Below, piece by piece: positions 62,700 through 64,000 of a stretch of 64,000 nucleotides of DNA. The DNA comes from Chitinophagales bacterium. GTDB lineage: Bacteria > Bacteroidota > Bacteroidia > Chitinophagales > UBA8649. Under the pieces are notes generated by a model. It saw only the letters and a list, made by a program, of their open reading frames with translations. It had not been told where the DNA came from and did no database searches. The stretch is from positions 62,001 through 126,000 of the forward strand of contig JACJYS010000002.1 in the NCBI GenBank assembly GCA_020635995.1. Reading direction: 5' to 3'. A program made the translations under genes and the position numbers. The first letter of the stretch is position 1. Each line of letters starts with the position of its first letter.

Positions 62700-63134
62700 A
62701 AAGATTTGAGAATTTGAAAATGAGATAATTAGATAATGGATGGAACAGAAAGAAAATTTAATATTGAAGTTAACATTACAATTTTCTCTTAGCATTATTG
62801 AATATTGTGAGATTTTAGAAAACAGAAAAAAATTTGTGATAGCCAATCAATTATTAAAAGCTGGAACATCAATTGGTGCTAATGTGCGTGAAGCTCAAAA
62901 TGCAGAAAGTAAACAAGACTTTATTCATAAGTTTAAAATTGCTGCTAAAGAAATAGAAGAAACTGATTATTGGTTAGAATTATGTGATTTGTCAAAGAAT
63001 TACCCAAACACAAAAGAATTAAAAGAAGAACTTAAAGACATTAATAATATTATAAACAAGATAATAATTACGTCTAAAAGCAAATAGGATAGCATTTCCA
63101 AATTTTCAAATTGACTAATTATCAAATTAGAGTT
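62700..63134. mobile_element. Possible IVP-type insertion between sufB and sufC
   Basis: The four-helix-bundle gene is flanked by low-complexity AT segments with partial inverse symmetry. On the left lies AATTTGAAAATGAGATAATT (62714-62733). On the right, read on the minus strand, AATTTGATAATTAG and AATTTGAAAATTTGG occur between 63128 and 63098. sufB and sufC are normally adjacent, so the 480-base interval looks like an insertion. I see no target-site duplication or transposase. Confidence 0.35.
62740..63087 (+). CDS. Four-helix bundle protein (23S rRNA intervening-sequence family)
   Basis: This 115-residue helical protein has the family pattern L-x-L-x-L-Q-F-S-L-x-I-I-x-Y-x-E (about 9-24), R-Q-L or N-Q-L-L-K-A-G-T-S-I-G-A-N-V-R-E-A (about 38-54), and D-F-I-H-K-F-K-I-A-x-K-E-I-E-E-T-D-Y-W-L. 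Relatives were first found inside intervening sequences of 23S rRNA in some bacteria; free copies are common in Bacteroidota. They form pentamers. Function is unknown. It sits between sufB and sufC, where no such gene is needed, and probably arrived by transfer. Confidence 0.87.
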   Translation: MEQKENLILKLTLQFSLSIIEYCEILENRKKFVIANQLLKAGTSIGANVREAQNAESKQDFIHKFKIAAKEIEETDYWLELCDLSKNYPNTKELKEELKDINNIINKIIITSKSK

Positions 63135-63887
63135 ATGTTAAAAATAAAAAACTTACACGCCACCATAGAAGGCAAAGAGATATTAAAAGGACTAAATTTA
63201 GAGGTCAAAGCAGGAGAAGTGCATGCCATAATGGGTCCTAATGGAACGGGGAAAAGTACCTTGGCAAATATAATAGCCGGTAAAGATGACTATGAAATAA
63301 CCGAAGGTTCTATAGAATTTTTAGGAAAAGATATACTGGAAATGGAGCCCGATGAAAGAGCCAGAGCAGGTATATTTTTGGCTTTTCAGTATCCTGTAGA
63401 AATTCCCGGAGTTACCACTACTAATTTTATGAAAGCGGCACTTAACGAACGCAGAAGACACAACGGAGAAGAACCATACAAAGCCAGCGATTTTTTAAAA
63501 TTGATGAAAGAAAAAATGAAGTTGGTAGAAATAGACCAAAAGTTTATGAGCCGTTCTTTAAACACAGGTTTTTCCGGTGGAGAAAAAAAGCGTAATGAAA
63601 TATTTCAAATGGCAATGCTTGAGCCAAAATTAGCCGTGTTAGATGAAACGGATTCCGGATTAGATATAGATGCTTTAAAAATAGTTTCTAACGGAGTGAA
63701 TAAACTAAGAAGCAATGACAATGCTTTTGTGGTTATTACACATTATCAGCGTTTGTTAGATTATATAGTGCCAGATTTTGTACATGTTATGTACGAAGGC
63801 AAAATAGTAAAAAGTGGGCCTAAAGAATTGGCTTTAGAGTTAGAAGAAAAAGGTTACGATTGGATAAAAGAGACAATAGACTTATAG
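63135..63887 (+). CDS. sufC: Fe-S assembly ATPase SufC
   Basis: The start is the ATG at 63135, since the upstream TTG lies in the flank of the insertion. The 250 residues form an ABC ATPase with Walker A G-P-N-G-T-G-K-S-T (about 34-42), Q-loop F-Q-Y-P, signature F-S-G-G-E-K-K-R, Walker B A-V-L-D-E-T-D-S-G-L-D and H-loop V-I-T-H-Y-Q. The D-E-T-D (not D-E-P-T) is typical of SufC. It drives the SufBC2D scaffold. sufD starts 66 bases later. Confidence 0.96.
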   Translation: MLKIKNLHATIEGKEILKGLNLEVKAGEVHAIMGPNGTGKSTLANIIAGKDDYEITEGSIEFLGKDILEMEPDERARAGIFLAFQYPVEIPGVTTTNFMKAALNERRRHNGEEPYKASDFLKLMKEKMKLVEIDQKFMSRSLNTGFSGGEKKRNEIFQMAMLEPKLAVLDETDSGLDIDALKIVSNGVNKLRSNDNAFVVITHYQRLLDYIVPDFVHVMYEGKIVKSGPKELALELEEKGYDWIKETIDL

Positions 63888-63953
63888 ATTTTTAGAGTGT
63901 TAGACAAGGTGCTAATAATAAACTACTAAAAACTATTGACCAAAGACAAAAAA

Positions 63954-64000
63954 ATGAATTACACAGCAGCATTTGAAAAATTAAATAAGAAAGAAGGAAG
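63954..64000 (+). CDS. sufD: Start of SufD, cut by window end
   Basis: An ATG at 63954 opens a frame (M-N-Y-T-A-A-F-E-K-L) that runs to the window edge. It follows sufC in the standard suf order, and a short N-terminal helix of this kind is usual for SufD. Only 15 codons are visible, so the call rests mainly on position. Confidence 0.6.
   Translation, partial: MNYTAAFEKLNKKEG

Overview
The window is AT-rich DNA from a member of the Bacteroidota. Four things support this: type IX secretion (T9SS) sorting domains of both types, a PorP/SprF protein, a gldA-gldF-gldG cluster, and recurrent promoters of the form TTG/TTT-N19..23-TAnnTTTG. Family-restricted domains (DUF4476, DUF4270, DUF2853, HmuY) agree. 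The genus cannot be fixed from sequence alone. Most of the window is ordinary chromosomal backbone with short accessory patches and palindromic intergenic repeats.

Layout. 1-6.3 kb: end of an outer-membrane beta-barrel gene, a DUF4476 protein, a SET-domain protein, a thiolase, an orphan HrgA-like HARE-HTH/nuclease-like gene, an LpxH-like phosphatase and a periplasmic protein. 6.3-12.5 kb (minus strand): a small basic lipoprotein, dnaN, a repeat-filled gap, then gldA-gldF-gldG-DUF4340. 12.7-26.5 kb: a lipoprotein, then a long minus-strand run from a 2441-residue PKD-repeat T9SS type B surface protein through PorP/SprF, SixA, a queuosine-tRNA mannosyltransferase-like protein, ppk1 and ppx. 26.6-30.4 kb (plus strand): NlpC/P60 peptidase, CobB-like sirtuin, NUDIX, TerC, initiator tRNA-Met, era. 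30.5-34.4 kb (minus strand): glycogen synthase-like protein, DUF4270 lipoprotein and glmS. 34.5-36.7 kb: comF, then an accessory patch with an RHS-core remnant, two unrecognised ORFs and several palindromes. 36.8-47 kb: gcvP, a tandem palindromic repeat, a haem-acquisition operon (HmuY-like with T9SS tail, TonB receptor, HmuY lipoprotein) and two T9SS type A cargo proteins, one with a thioredoxin fold. 47-53.6 kb: ftsK, lolA-like, a polytopic membrane protein, an acyl-CoA carboxylase. 53.7-60 kb: DUF2853 protein, two Fic genes with palindromic repeats and operator-like sites, mnmE, a small membrane protein and an AAA/DUF4143 ATPase with a 3x22-bp tandem repeat upstream. 60.1-64 kb: a low-molecular-weight phosphatase, a lipoprotein and the suf operon (sufB, sufC, start of sufD), with a four-helix-bundle (23S IVP-family) gene inserted between sufB and sufC.

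How the genes work together. The T9SS theme links the PKD giant to its neighbour PorP/SprF, the gld ABC transporter genes and three type A cargo proteins. The haem operon probably moves haem from a secreted or surface HmuY-like protein to a lipoprotein HmuY and through the TonB receptor. ppk1, ppx and SixA form a phosphate and polyphosphate module. No complete, clearly new defence or mobile system is visible. The parts most worth following are the orphan two-gene cassette near 36 kb, the two Fic loci with their palindromes, the IVP insertion in suf, and the T9SS-tailed HmuY-like protein.
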